A program made the translations under genes and the position numbers. DNA of 64,000 nt, taken from NCBI GenBank assembly GCA_037951165.1, contig JBBDHG010000009.1:14472501-14536500 (forward strand). The letters run 5' to 3'. The notes beneath the pieces were generated by a model that saw nothing but the letters and a program-made list of their open reading frames with translations, was not told the origin of the DNA and ran no database searches. This document shows positions 11,701 through 23,600 of this stretch, piece by piece; position 1 is the first letter of the stretch; each line of letters starts with the position of its first letter. This DNA comes from Lophius americanus. Taxonomy: Eukaryota > Chordata > Actinopteri > Lophiiformes > Lophiidae.

Positions 11701-14700
11701 AGAACAGAGTTAAATAATAAAACAATCTGTTCATAAGGACAGAATTGGGGTCAACTGGGTTACAGTTTAACAAGCAGAGAGGCAAACCGAACAACAAATA
11801 ATACATGAGAAATGGCTGTGATAGCTGGAAATGAAACATGCTTGTAAACCATAAAACAATGTAAAATTAAAGGATGTGATGTAGGTCTTCCGTGGAATGG
11901 GGAAGTGAGGCCGCAGCTGTTCTTGAGATATAGGTTTTTGTTGTAGTTTCAGTCCTCATAAGAAAAAAACGTAAGAAGTACAATCCAAAAATAGTCTGAG
12001 TGGAACATAAAAACTAAATCTACAGACTACAGCTGTGACAGGCTCTGTCTGTTTACAGCTGTCTGCACGGCTTTCTTTGTTTCTCTGGATGTTCACCTGT
12101 CTTTGACGGCCTGCAGAGCGATGCGAGGGGGCTTGGGTCGGAATGAGAGGGGGAGGTGGAACTGTAGGCCTTGCTCAGATCGCTCAGCCTCCAGACGCTC
12201 GCTGTTCTGTGGATCTGAATAAAGATGGGGTCGAGAGCCAGAGGAAAAACACAGATTGATGGAGTACTGGAGGGGAATGATGCGAGACAGAACACACAAT
12301 GCAAGCAGATGGAGCGAAGGTGGCAGACACCACTACAGAGCAAACAGAAATGAAATGCTGAACAAATCAAATGAATCAAAATGATGTGATACGAGGACAC
12401 AGACAAGAAGCCTTATATTAATAAAATGATTATTTTTACAGTGTTGTGATTCCTCTGTGTTCACCTGTTTGAAATGTGTTGCTGCATCAAAATGCAAAAG
12501 TAACACATTTACATTTAATGACGCTGAGGAGCTAAAAACAAGGTAATGTATTTAACAGAGTCCTAACTTCTTTATAAATTAAAGTTCTTGCTTTAGCCCT
12601 TCTTTGCTATAGAGGCCAAATTAGGTCATGGTGGCAATTACCTATTTAATGGTGTTTTCTTGAGATTGCATTATAATCATCACTAGGGTACATTTCTTTT
12701 TGTAATAACAACTTAATCATCTCATTATCATGAGAACGTTGGTAAATTTGGAAAGATATTCATAGATATGAACTACCTGAATCAATATCTTATCAGGGAA
12801 CCTCAGTCAAAATGCAATCAACACTTCCTCTGTATCGCTGTGGGGTCAACAACCAGCTAGTCCCCAATAAAAATTCCTAATTAATATAATATTATTATTA
12901 ATTACATAAGCGTATTTGTCTAAACTAGTCGATGCAGTATAAACCAAAGAAGATCCTGATGGGTTTCCCTGACTTTTCTAACGCTGTAGTATATTAGAGT
13001 GAAGTTTATGAAAATATTTACCGATTGAAATTCATCAAAACCCCAGAAAAGGTGCTTTTCACTGAGACGTTTCTGAAGTATAACCATTAATAGTCCAATG
13101 ATATGAGGAATGGTTTTAGTGAGGCGGTTTATCAGTTAATGCATATTTGCTACTTTTTCTTCTCCTCTTTGTTCATGGTCTCAGCACGTTCAAATATACA
13201 TCCAGTAAGACATGGAAATTAGGGTAATTGGTCAAACTGAAAGGATGGACCCTACTGATGAAAATGAGAAAGTAGCATGTTGTCTACCTCACAATGATAC
13301 AAAAGAGGTATTTTTTGTGTTAACAAGGCTCTGTAATGCGTTTTTGATGTGGAAAGTTTAAATCTGTAGAACTATCCAATTTTACCAGAGTCCTGTAAAG
13401 TTGTGTCAGTGACAGCTTTCTCTGTAAATAACGTTAGAACCATGCAAAATAATACTATCTGAATCATATACAAAACACAATTTCTGCCTAAGTTAATACT
13501 TAATTGAGTCTGATGTGTTGATTATGGATATGCCTTAATCTGACATTTCCTTCTTAAATCATTAGCTATTTTGCTAAGATGCCACCTATTCAGCTATGAG
13601 ACTCTTGACAATGCTATGAAAGCATAGAAAAGAAATGTATACAACATTTTGTTTTCTTATGCTAACTAGAAATTTAACTTATATTGAGATGACCTCGCTA
13701 TAAAAGCTTTTGGTAAAGGGATAATTAAGTCATTATGAAGAGAAAACAGCCTTATGAAATCTTGAGATAATGAAGTAATTATCTTGTGATCTCGAGATAA
13801 TGCTTTCATCTCAAGATATTTATGTCATGTTCCGAGAGGCAAGTATTCCAACTAAAACCCACAAACTAACTGTATGACTTTTATCTTTTTAAATTTTTTT
13901 TTTTTTTAGCGAGCAGTCATTTTTATTGAAAACATGTATTCCTTCTGCAGCGTCTTACCATGATCCACCTGTTCTTCTTCCTGCACAAAGCTGAACTCTT
14001 TGAGCCGCTCCTCCTCAGACATCGACTGATTGATGAGGGAGCCCGTCTCCTCATCTGACTGACTTCCTCTGCGGCTGATGACACGGTAAATCCCACAGTC
14101 CAGAATGTTGAAACTTTCCTAGGTGAGATGATAAGGGAATGAGTGAACCCCTGAGTCACAAGTGAATACTGCTATAGGCTCATATAAATTAGACATGGAT
14201 ACTGAATGGACATTTTGGTACGCTCTGCTTCCGTGTGAAACAGAATACAGGATAACAAGTAATACACGTTGCTGATAGTCTTATACACAAAGATGAATCA
14301 TCCAAAGACAGCTACTTGAACTTACATGTGAGGAGATGCTACTTCTGCGGCTGCTGGAGGCTGAATCCAGAGGCTCTAATTTAGTCATGACTTCCTCCAG
14401 CTGGCCACACAGCTCAGAGTGAGTGTTTGAGCTGAGCTGGGACCTGAGATGTTCAAGACGGTCCATAGGAATGGACTTCCTGGCCTGAATGAAACAGGAT
14501 CGATAATAAGCAAAGCTTTAATTAATCATTCATACGAGGAGAAATCAGCTTCATTTAATCACTTCATATCTATCAAGTCTCTCAAACATTTTGACTTTCA
14601 TCTTTGGAAAGGACTCTCCTTAGAATATAACTGTTTGTTGTGCTAGACCAAAACTATATATATCTAATATTGAATTAGAAATCAATAAAATAAAATGTTG

Positions 14701-17700
14701 AAAATATCTCAACACACTGGGCTTCATCAGAACATCTCTAATTTTGAAACTGATTCATCAATTTGTTCTGGAATCATGTTGTTGCTACCATTTCACCTAT
14801 TCAACATTGGATCTTGACTTTTATCACCAGCACCAAACTAGGTGCCACCGTAAGAGGCTCATAATGTTAATGAGAGTATAAAACTGTTTCAAAGTCAATA
14901 GCTGGAGCCATATTGTGAATCTGCATTCTTATGGTCAGGCTATTCAAGGTCAGATAAAACATAGCCCAATCTGGAATCCAGGATAAACAGCACACAGATA
15001 CTTTAGCAGGGCAGCGACATTCATCTCACCCTGCTGGTGGTGATGGTGTGCTGGAACATACAGCAGACGATAGCAGCGAGAGGCCAGGACTCTCGCCGGA
15101 GCAGACGCTCGACACAGCGCTCAGCAGATAACAAAGAGAGGTGAGACAGACGTCCGCTTCCGTGGAGACAGAAGAGCTCGTTGCGGTAAACTGCAATATC
15201 AAATAAGTCTACAAAACCAGAAAAAAGAGGAAAAATCAATTTCCAGTGAATCAAAAACTCTGGATTTTTTCTTTTTAGTAGCAATGATTTCCGGAGGAGG
15301 ATTTATTGGATCAATACGGACACAATAAAATCCTGTGTGTTTATGGATGGTTGCAAAACTCCTCCGAAGGATTGCTGGTGTAATTTTGGCAGAAAGCTAC
15401 AAACACACCTTTGACTTCAGTCCACAGAAGCACTTGTCCGTTCTGAGGTGTGAAGATATAAATAGCCGAGTCAGTCCAGCTCAGCAGATTTTGGTCTCTG
15501 GATGAAAAAAACCCCAACGTTATTCCGATGTAATTAACATATTGGGCCTTACATTTAATGATGTTCAAATGATAAAGAACAGAGATTGACGAGTCTAAAA
15601 TAACATAAACAACAGCAAACATTACCCCAGATAAATCAGTCTCTCGAAGGCGACTGACTGAGAGCTCCTCAGCTGTGGGTTGTACTGTTGCTCATTTCTG
15701 CCAGTAACACGCAACAAATTAGGGGATTTTCCTTTTTCAAAACCAGAAGAATTAAAATCAGGATTTAATCAGTACCTATAAGTGATGAGAGGAAGAGGAG
15801 GGCAGGCGAGCAGCTGTTTGAACTGATGGGTGCTCAGAACCTCGCCATTAAAATTGGCCTCCCAGATTCGGGACCCCGGTCGGGCACAGTAGAGCAGCGG
15901 GGGCTGACCTACTAATAATCCCCTGTTCTGAGGGAAAAAACAAGCGCCATACTCTCCATCACGCTCCTTATTTCCAACACGCCAGAACTTCTCCCTGAGG
16001 GCAGGTTAAGGCAGAAAATAGATCACTGACAGATAATTGGATCCCCTTCAATCCTCACGGACCCATCATACAATCAGCTGCATTGTTATTTTAAATAGAA
16101 TTTATCTTCCAGTATGTGCCTATGTGCCAGGGTGCTTTTCAGTTGGGTTAATATTAACCAGTATGGGTACATTTTCATGGGCTATGGGTATCCTTTCCTG
16201 ACATATTGATGTCGGGAAGGGTAAATCAAGGGACATCATCACTGCAAAAAGCAAAGAAGTTCTTAATAGGTTCGCAAATTGAGCAAACTAGGAACTGGCT
16301 CTAGCACCAGCCTAGAACTATCACATGGTAGCTGGTTCTTACTTCTCTGTGTCACAGAGGTAGCAGCGGCTCAGGGAGGACACCAGCAAGCGGCCCTCTT
16401 GATACCCGAGCTGAACCACTCTGGAGTCCACGGTGGTAACGGTCTGAACGGGGAAGATAACGAATGCTGATCCCTAAAAAAAAAAAAAATATGATTGAAG
16501 AAGCGTTTTTACTACTGTATGTTACCGCACTTTACATTTGGATCAAATCTCAAAGTGCACAAGTTAAAAACTGATTTGTCAGAACAAAAGGATCAAATAG
16601 AATGTTTAAACATCCTACTCAATGTTGAAGCGACACGAGCAAGATACTGAGCCCCGATTTGCTCACAATGAGCATTTGCCTTGCATGGTTGCCTCTGCAA
16701 CAACAGAATGCATGAATGTGTGTGAATAAATGCTGACTTGTGCTGTGAAGCACTTTGAGTTGTTAGTCAGACTTGAGAGATGCAATATTTTCTCCGTCCA
16801 CATTATCAGGTTTTGTCAACAAACAAACAATGTACAGTGCAGTCACTAGCGATTACCATGCCCAGCTTGGAAGATCCTGCACGGAGAAAGGACACCTTGC
16901 CTCCCGAGTCCCCGACAAAAACTCTGAGCGTGCTGGTGTCCCAGCAGAGTGCCGTGATGGCCTGCCCTCTGTGCTCCCATGAAACACTGACTCTCTCTGG
17001 ACGCCCCCGCCGCTCCACCTGAAGCTCCCACACCACCACCAGACCCTGACTGGAGCAGCGATCAAACATTATAAAACATTAGAGTCCAAGCATCAAGAAC
17101 AACTAATGGGAAAGGAGAAGGAGAAGAAGAGGAAGTATGTGTTGATATCACAGAGGGATCCTCTGTCCTGATAGATAATGAAAGATTTCTTTACTTCTTG
17201 GAGACTCTAACCTTGTCGCAACAGCAATAAAATCTTCATCGTGAGGACAACAAGCCACCTGAGTTATAGATCCCTCCTGAAAGGGTACATGAGAGATATT
17301 TGGAATTAAGACAGTCAGAGAATACATTTACAATGTATTTTTCATTACATACTACTATGTAGATACATAGATTTTTGTATCTCTGCAGAGCAGGTTCTGA
17401 GCCACTACCTTGTGAGTGAGGATGAGCCTCTGTTTCCAGCCTTCCCTCTGAATCAGGTGCAGTCCTCCTGCTGATGTCCCTAATGCGAGCCACTTCCGTG
17501 ACACTGCCAAACAGGTACACTGCAACAGAAAGAGGTGACATGACCAGTGTGTTCATTGTTGATAAATTGTTACATCTACAACGATTTTGTGATTACATGA
17601 TGTAACTTTTATTTATCCTGAAACTAAGACAACCTGATCTTTTAATCTATGTTTGTATTATGTAGATTAGTAATTCTGGATTTTTTTTTTACTCTGTAGC

Positions 17701-17900
17701 ACTTAAAAGACAGTAAACAATAAGCTATGATTAATTATCTATTCAGGATTTCTCAATAAGACTGACTCCAATCATGTGAGGGTGAATCCTACCTTGAGCC
17801 TGCCAGAGTCCAATCGGAGGGCAGACAGAAGAGGATCGAGGCAGTCAAACTCTGCTAGCACATGACTGTGGCTCTCTGGTAAAACTGGTGTCAGAGGCAT
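5754..17900 (-). CDS. hps5: HPS5, BLOC-2 complex subunit (complete, 22 coding exons)
   Basis: Coding exons: 17793-17900, 17409-17519, 17212-17276, 16857-17049, 16343-16473, 15776-15994, 15626-15697, 15409-15497, 15030-15208, 14326-14484, 13959-14118, 12097-12214, 11554-11682, 11371-11439, 10684-11270, 9140-9260, 8892-9041, 8702-8821, 8374-8487, 8169-8275, 7139-7430, 5754-5814. They sum to 3,354 nt, i.e. 1,117 aa, against about 1,129 in human. The N-terminus (PESHSHVLAEFDCLDPLLSA) and the WD-like propeller segments (SQGLVVVWEL, ALCWDT, LRVFVGDSGGKVS) are near-identical to mammalian HPS5. The end CDRFLWSQ is also kept. Exon 10684-11270 carries a divergent acidic/Pro linker (ELRKKEDPCDSTEKEP). 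With HPS3 and HPS6 the protein forms BLOC-2, which sorts cargo to melanosomes and other lysosome-related organelles; in fish, loss would affect pigment. The start at 17900 is chosen by homology; upstream in-frame codons lie beyond a splice acceptor at 17927. Confidence 0.96.
6297..6323. repeat. (ATT)n microsatellite in last hps5 intron
   Basis: About nine near-perfect ATT units, seen directly. Confidence 0.9.
6693..6938 (-). mobile_element. tRNA-derived SINE in hps5 intron 22
   Basis: On the minus strand the element opens with a tRNA-like head: A-box-like TGGCTCAGTGGGTAGAGCGG, and about 50 nt later B-box-like GGTTCTAATCC. A body follows and ends in a purine/pyrimidine-rich tail (gaaagaaagaaaaagaaag on plus). 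It interrupts the 1.3-kb intron separating the last two hps5 exons. Confidence 0.8.
13750..13825. repeat. Imperfect inverted repeat, hps5 intron
   Basis: The ends atcttgaga and tctcaagat are inverted, with internal ctcgagataat and gaagtaattatct units. It may be a MITE-like relic. No target duplication was confirmed. Confidence 0.3.
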
Positions 17901-18582
17901 TTTAACTGGATATTTTCTGGAGAGAATGGGATATTCAGCAAAGTATTGAAAAGGCACTCCAAGGGTAACTACTCTGTCTGTGCTCTGCTGTGTGGTATCC
18001 GTAATTACCAGCCCTCTCAAATTGGCCAGCTGTGACTCCACTTTAGAACATCTCCACACTGGTAAAACCCTCTCAATCAGAGCTTGACTAAGGAACACTT
18101 TAATGGCAAACAAGGCTATCACCAGAAATAACCAGCATAAGAAAGACACTATTGTCATCAAAGAGGGCAAAATACTGGTTGCTCTCGATTATGAAGTTGT
18201 AAACTCCACGTGAATGCTGGGTGATCTAGAAGCTTAAGTCATTAAACTGCAGACAATTGCAAGGCGCTTGGGTAACTTCAGACACACCATAACAGAGTCA
18301 CAGATGGAGTTAAATGCCTTTATTTGTTAAGGCATGTGCGGGTGAAAGAAGAAAATCCACAAAATATCACAAACAGAGGAAAAATGCAGTTCAGTTTTGA
18401 CCAACAATATGTGGTTCCATGAGGTGATATTTCTTGAATCTTTGTTGGCCCTTTAATACTGTAACTGATCAAAATATGGTCAATTTTGGCACATGTACAC
18501 GCCAAGCCTGTACACGACAGGGTTGCTTCCAGTATCTCAACACCAGTACAGTAACCTTTAGTCAATGTGACGTTACCGCTGA

Positions 18583-18590
18583 TCACGTGA
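18583..18590. promoter_or_regulatory. Palindromic TCACGTGA (E-box / CLEAR- or M-box-like)
   Basis: The plus strand reads gatcacgtgacc around this site. The core TCACGTGA is the form bound by MITF/TFE-family factors. It lies 0.7 kb upstream of the hps5 start codon, in intron 1 if exon 1 is at 19040. Function is inferred from motif only. Confidence 0.35.
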
Positions 18591-18787
18591 CCACAACACC
18601 AGGATTCTAATTAGCATCGCTGTCAACAAACACTCACCCCGAGTTCAAACTTTTCTGCCAAATTTCTCCAGCCTAATATCAATTATCTTTAAATACTCAT
18701 TTCTTTGACTCAGTGAATCGGGTAACCTGAGAGTTATGTTTTCTTTAAGCGTTGTTATAAGTGAAGAGTAATCAGTGCTTAAAGGCC

Positions 18788-18851
18788 ATGGCTGCTGTAT
18801 CACGAGACCCGTCTGCTGACCCCGACACCAAAGTTTCTGTCAAAACCAAAG
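18788..18851 (+). CDS. Orphan candidate first coding exon (unknown gene, plus strand)
   Basis: ATG sits in a strong Kozak context (GGCC before ATGG). It opens 21 codons, MAAVSRDPSADPDTKVSVKTK plus one base, then a donor-like AAAG/gtaaca. It is the only good plus-strand first-exon candidate in the window. I found no second exon to its right and do not recognise the protein. It may be an antisense transcript, a relic, or the start of a gene nested in or beyond gtf2h1. Confidence 0.3.
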
Positions 18852-19039
18852 GTAACAAACCCACAAACGCTTTAAAAACAAATATAATCACTTCGATTTT
18901 ATGTTTAATATGTATCACAGCGTATCACACCAGAGATAAATGTCTGTTCGGTGCGTCAAACCAGCATAGATTAAGGTTAACGAGTATGCTAGCATGCTAA
19001 CACAGAGAAGTCGCAGCTCGGACTGTCCGGTAAACTTAC

Positions 19040-19100
19040 CGAGTCGTCGGTAGAGACTCTGCAGCAGAGGTACAGTCATCCGTCCTTCATTACAAATCCT
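19040..19100 (-). other. hps5: Candidate non-coding exon 1 of hps5 (5' limit unknown)
   Basis: A perfect donor (CGACTCG then gtaagt) ends this stretch at 19040, and a good acceptor (pyrimidine tract, ccag) sits at 17927 just before the hps5 start. The exon is CpG-containing. GGAAGT/CTTCC (ETS-like) and GACGTC sites lie about 100-150 nt further upstream at 19195-19230, as expected for a housekeeping promoter. It contains ATGs at 19090 and 19079. Assignment to hps5 is inference from order and strand. Confidence 0.5.
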
Positions 19101-20648
19101 TCACTACCAATTCACTTTACCGGGAGAGTCATTCAGTTGGTGTCACGCCTCTCTTTAGTCTTTTAACTCAGCTGATGGGATGGGGATGTGAGAACACTTC
19201 CTGGAAGCCGCGGGACGTCCACGACATACACGGCAGATGTTAACTGTGGAGAAATATTTCTGATACAGCCACAGCAGATTAACGCTCTTTACTCTCAGAG
19301 AATTCTAAGAATGAAGTAAGAGTCCTGAGAATATAGTACGAATTATAAGAATTTATTCTCATAAATCAGTAGGATTAAGTAATAAATCTAACTTAATTCA
19401 CAGAATTTAGGCGGACAAATTTCAGAATTGTCAATGCATTCTGAGAATTATTAAATTAAAGTCAGAATGTATTGTACTTTAGTACAGTCCAAGGTACTCA
19501 TACTTATTTCCATTACAGTGGAAGAAGAAAGTACAATATTTCCCTTTGAAATGTATTCTTCTACACTTAATTTGTTAGACAGCTGTAATTACTTTTCAGA
19601 TTGCATTTTTTCATACTCTTCCTGTCCAATCAAAACCATTTTTATCCAGATGTTAATTTTGAATGTTTGTTACTAATTAGATGGATTAAGTGTCTTCAAG
19701 GGGATCTTTTGAAAAGTTTGACTTTTTAAAGATACATGGTTCTCCCAGCAGAGAGACTATAATGATCTTACTGATTAATTTACTCACCACTACATGCAGT
19801 TACACCAACCTTTATAATCTGCAGCAGTAAATCCAACCCAGGCCTCCATATTAATGAAGCAGTAAAATTAATCCTTAAATATTTTAATGCACAGTAAACA
19901 GTTTTACATTTTGCTGATCATTATTTAATAAAGTTTTGATTGGATGTCTTCTATTTTAGTGGAGTATTTCCCCAGTGCTTTAGTGCTTTTTCTGAAGTAA
20001 AAGGTCTGATAATTTCTCCACCACTATCAACCACTAGTGAGTGAGTGGACCTGCATGGAATGAAATTCCGCAGTGGCACAAGCAAACATTATCTCACTTT
20101 AATTCAGAGTATCGTTTTTGTCTTCAGTGCAGGCAGAGGGTGCAGACATTACAAACCAGTGACAGTGGGATTTGACGCACACACTAATTCACTGTGACAT
20201 GTCTTTACAGTATTGCTGATTTTGCTTCACCTTTAATATTTCCTGGTACTCTGTTCCACAAAGCAACCCAGTTCTCAATGCAAGTCTCCTTCTCTGCTCT
20301 GTGCAATGATGAAACATGTTGGCAGCGCCCAGCTTTCTTCTCTTGCCACCTGTTGTCCTGAGTGACTTTCTGAGTTTCCATCTGAAATTTGGTCATGATG
20401 CATTATCTAAGAAGTCCCATTTAACTGGTATAGGCAGCAATGTCTTCAACATGGAGAAAACACAAACAGAAAAGAAATAAACTAATCATAATTATTTGTG
20501 ACTGAGATGCAGTTAGTCTCTGTTGAACAGTTGTTCCAGCATCCATCTACAGTATATCCTCATTACACTGCAGTGATTCACGTCCTATCAGGCTTATTCT
20601 GTGGCCTTTTCACAGCAGCCTGGAGAGCATTCACAGGCCATTTGTCCA

Positions 20649-20654
20649 TTTATT
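20649..20654 (-). terminator. gtf2h1: Candidate polyadenylation signal of gtf2h1
   Basis: AATAAA on the minus strand, 44 nt past the gtf2h1 stop codon at 20699. It would give a 3'UTR of about 65-75 nt. Confidence 0.5.
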
Positions 20655-20698
20655 TTAGCGTAATCTTCGTCCGTCTCTTTACCAAACATCAGACCTCA

Positions 20699-23600
20699 TC
20701 AGGTTTTCCTCATCATGCGGCGGTTTTGCCAGATTTGAAACTTGCTATATGCCGCCTGAAACATCTCCTCCAGATGCCCCGTGAGCTGTAGAAACATAAG
20801 TGATCAATGTCAGCGTCACCTGCTTATAAGTCATTATTGTGTCATTTGTAGTAGCTGAGAGACTCACATTTGTACTTAAGTACTGACGCTGTATCTTGTC
20901 CTGAAAAGGATGAAGCTTTGTTGTCTGAAATTTCTCCAGGTTTGACTTCATTTTAATTACCTGAAAAAAAAGGGAAAGATTTCTGTCCCATGTAATGGTG
21001 GGGTGACTAACTTATTCTAAGAAACAAGATGTTATTTAGACTGATGGAAATGTTTTGTTGATTTTGTACAACAGGCTTAGTTACAAAATGGATGTAATTA
21101 ATATTTCTGCAACTGATCAAGAAGAAAAAATATGAAGACATCCGTGTGAAAACTTAAATCTCAGAGATGTAAAACAATAAAAGTTATAAAGCTCAAAGTG
21201 CAAGGATATTTTTCATCACTGTTGACTACATTGTTTTGTTTATATAATTATTACCTTATTTATTTGCATTTAATAGTAGTCAAGTTAAAGATATAGCTGC
21301 TGACATACTAGGTGTCAAGACAGGGACTAGGGGAATCACTTACTGTCTGACAATGATATTTTAAATATAAATTAATATCGGTCACCTTCTCCTCCAAAAA
21401 TGGTGTGTTTACAGGGAAACATGACCAGAAGTGTCTCAACAACTCTCCAGCAGCTGCATAAAGATGTTTCAGCTCATTTTGCACCTCAGTTGGTACCATC
21501 TCTGGAAAAATAAAAAAAAGAAAAGACTTAAGAATAAGATACATTGCTGCCAGCATAAGCATTTTCTCTTAGATGGACTCAAATTTGAACATTGTTTATT
21601 GGGTCATCAGATTCAGTAGTCTCAAAAACAAGAGGTCTTGTGTACTTTTAGATAAACAATCTCTCCTTTCATCTGAGCTGAACACTCAGACAACAGTTTG
21701 ATAGAAAATAATTGAGGCTCAGTGCTCAGTTGCGTGTCAGCATCTTCATACACTACAGAGATACTGATCACATGCAGTGAGCACCTGCTTTCACAGTAGG
21801 CAATATCAATGTTATTCAGTATTGTACTTCAACGCACGTACGATTTATAGATTGCTGTGATCCTGGAAGCATGAGGACACCACCAGGAGAAAGTGCTGTG
21901 ATGGCAGAACTGGCTGATGTACTGGACAACACCTGCAAAGAGATAAGATAATCATTACTGCTTTTCCACCGAAAATGTTCAACTAAGCGGTCTGCACTTT
22001 TATAGAAATGTAATGTACGCAATCTAACCTGAGTGAGGTTGGGTTTGTAATTGGCCAACTCGTGCCTGATGTAGTTGACGGAGTTTATTATATCCTGACT
22101 TGTAGTATAGTGTTGAGACTGTAAAGGCACAGGACCGTGAGCATACCTTATCAATAGAGAGAGAAAATAAGAAACATCACATTAAAAAAAATTGCATTAG
22201 TCAAAGGATAAAATCAGGGAAAATAAGAACATTTCTGCCTGAGATTTCAGTCATCAAATGTATGCTAATAATATTATGAGCACAGGAAGGAACACAAGGA
22301 AAGTGACATTTTATCTGTAAGGTCAAAAGCAAGGATCTTTCTTGAAACAGAACTCTTTCCAGAGGAAGTGAGACTCTCACAGTTCTAAATTCTGCAGCTT
22401 ATTTCTTGTGAAAGAAACCTACATTTTTTATGCTATAAAGTTTCTCTGGAGCCAGCATAAACCAATAAATTGCTTATTTAATTTATTTTACTTTGTTAGC
22501 AAGATTAGGAAAACTGTTGATTTGAAAACTGACAGCTGTGGTAGCTAAATGATCATCAAATGTCACATGGCTGCAGTTGCCACCGGTTCATATCCAAATG
22601 TTAATCTTTGTAATAAAGGTAAAAAGGAGAGAAAAGCAAATCAAACCAAATAAAAAATGAATCAAATGTGGACAAACTGTACCTGTCAGACTTCTTAAGG
22701 TTTAATGCGACTGTCTTTGGTCTCTTTTCCCCTTGCAGATCTTCATATTCAATGGCTTCTTGTAATTTTACCTATAGAAGTTAGCAGACAAAGAGGTCAT
22801 CTTATCTGCTACAGAGTAAGAACAATATTGGAGGATAACTCAAAGCCACACTGCAAATATACCTTCTTTACAGGAACCTGGAAGAAGTCAGAATCCTTTG
22901 AGTTTCCATCTGTACTGCTTGTCTCACTACCTTGGTCAGTTTGTGTTTCCCTTTAAAGATACGTTACAGTGAAGACAAAATTGAAGTCACTGAGCAATAA
23001 ACATCATTTCAAAATTGTTTTTTCATTACCCCTTGCGTGAGCCTGCTGCCAGTACCATGGCACTGTGATGGTTGAAACGCTTAATAATGGCAGCATTGCT
23101 ACTCTCCTTCACTGTCCTGTTTGAATTGGAAGTTGAGGGTAATGTGCAAACTCCATAACCCTGTATGAAAGATGATACCAAGTTTTGATGACAAATAAAA
23201 AGAAAGTGATGCAAGTAGATTATTTTTGACGATTATTTTGACAATGTATTCGCGTGATGCCTCATCTCCTTAAGTCTAACCTCATCTAATGATTTATCCT
23301 CTAAAGACAGGAGGTCGACCAAAGGATTCTTTACACCTTGAACCACCATGGACTTTAATCCTGCAGGACACAGATTGAAAATCTTAAATGACTGAAGAGA
23401 GGTTTGTTGTTTAGTTGTATTGTATGGTAATTTCAATAATAAATTAACAGAGCCATTTCTGGAAATGCTTGAAAATTATTGCATTTTGAATGTGAGCGCA
23501 TGAGATAATTTCTAAACTCCTACCCTTTTCATCTTGTTTGGCACACTCTGAGAAGATGTCCTGTGTTCCTGTGTTGAGGCGGTCTCTGTGAAAATAATGG

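Larger units (their letters stand above)
17901..20698. other. hps5/gtf2h1 interval
   Basis: The interval holds the hps5 5' region, a plus-strand orphan exon at 18788, a TCACGTGA box, the probable hps5 exon 1 and promoter (19040-19240), and the short gtf2h1 3'UTR. From about 19260 to 20600 the sequence is AT-rich and I recognised no further exon. Confidence 0.6.

Noticed and set aside
17901..18170. In-frame 5' extension of hps5 giving a hydrophobic N-terminus
   Set aside because: The frame is open upstream by 90 codons, but a good splice acceptor lies at 17927 and vertebrate HPS5 starts at the position of 17900. The extension matches nothing known in the family.
18320..18586. 88-codon minus-strand ORF ending in AAATAA (stop inside AATAAA)
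   Set aside because: No recognisable domain, no splice context, and it lies in the probable hps5 intron 1. The stop/poly(A) overlap looks coincidental.
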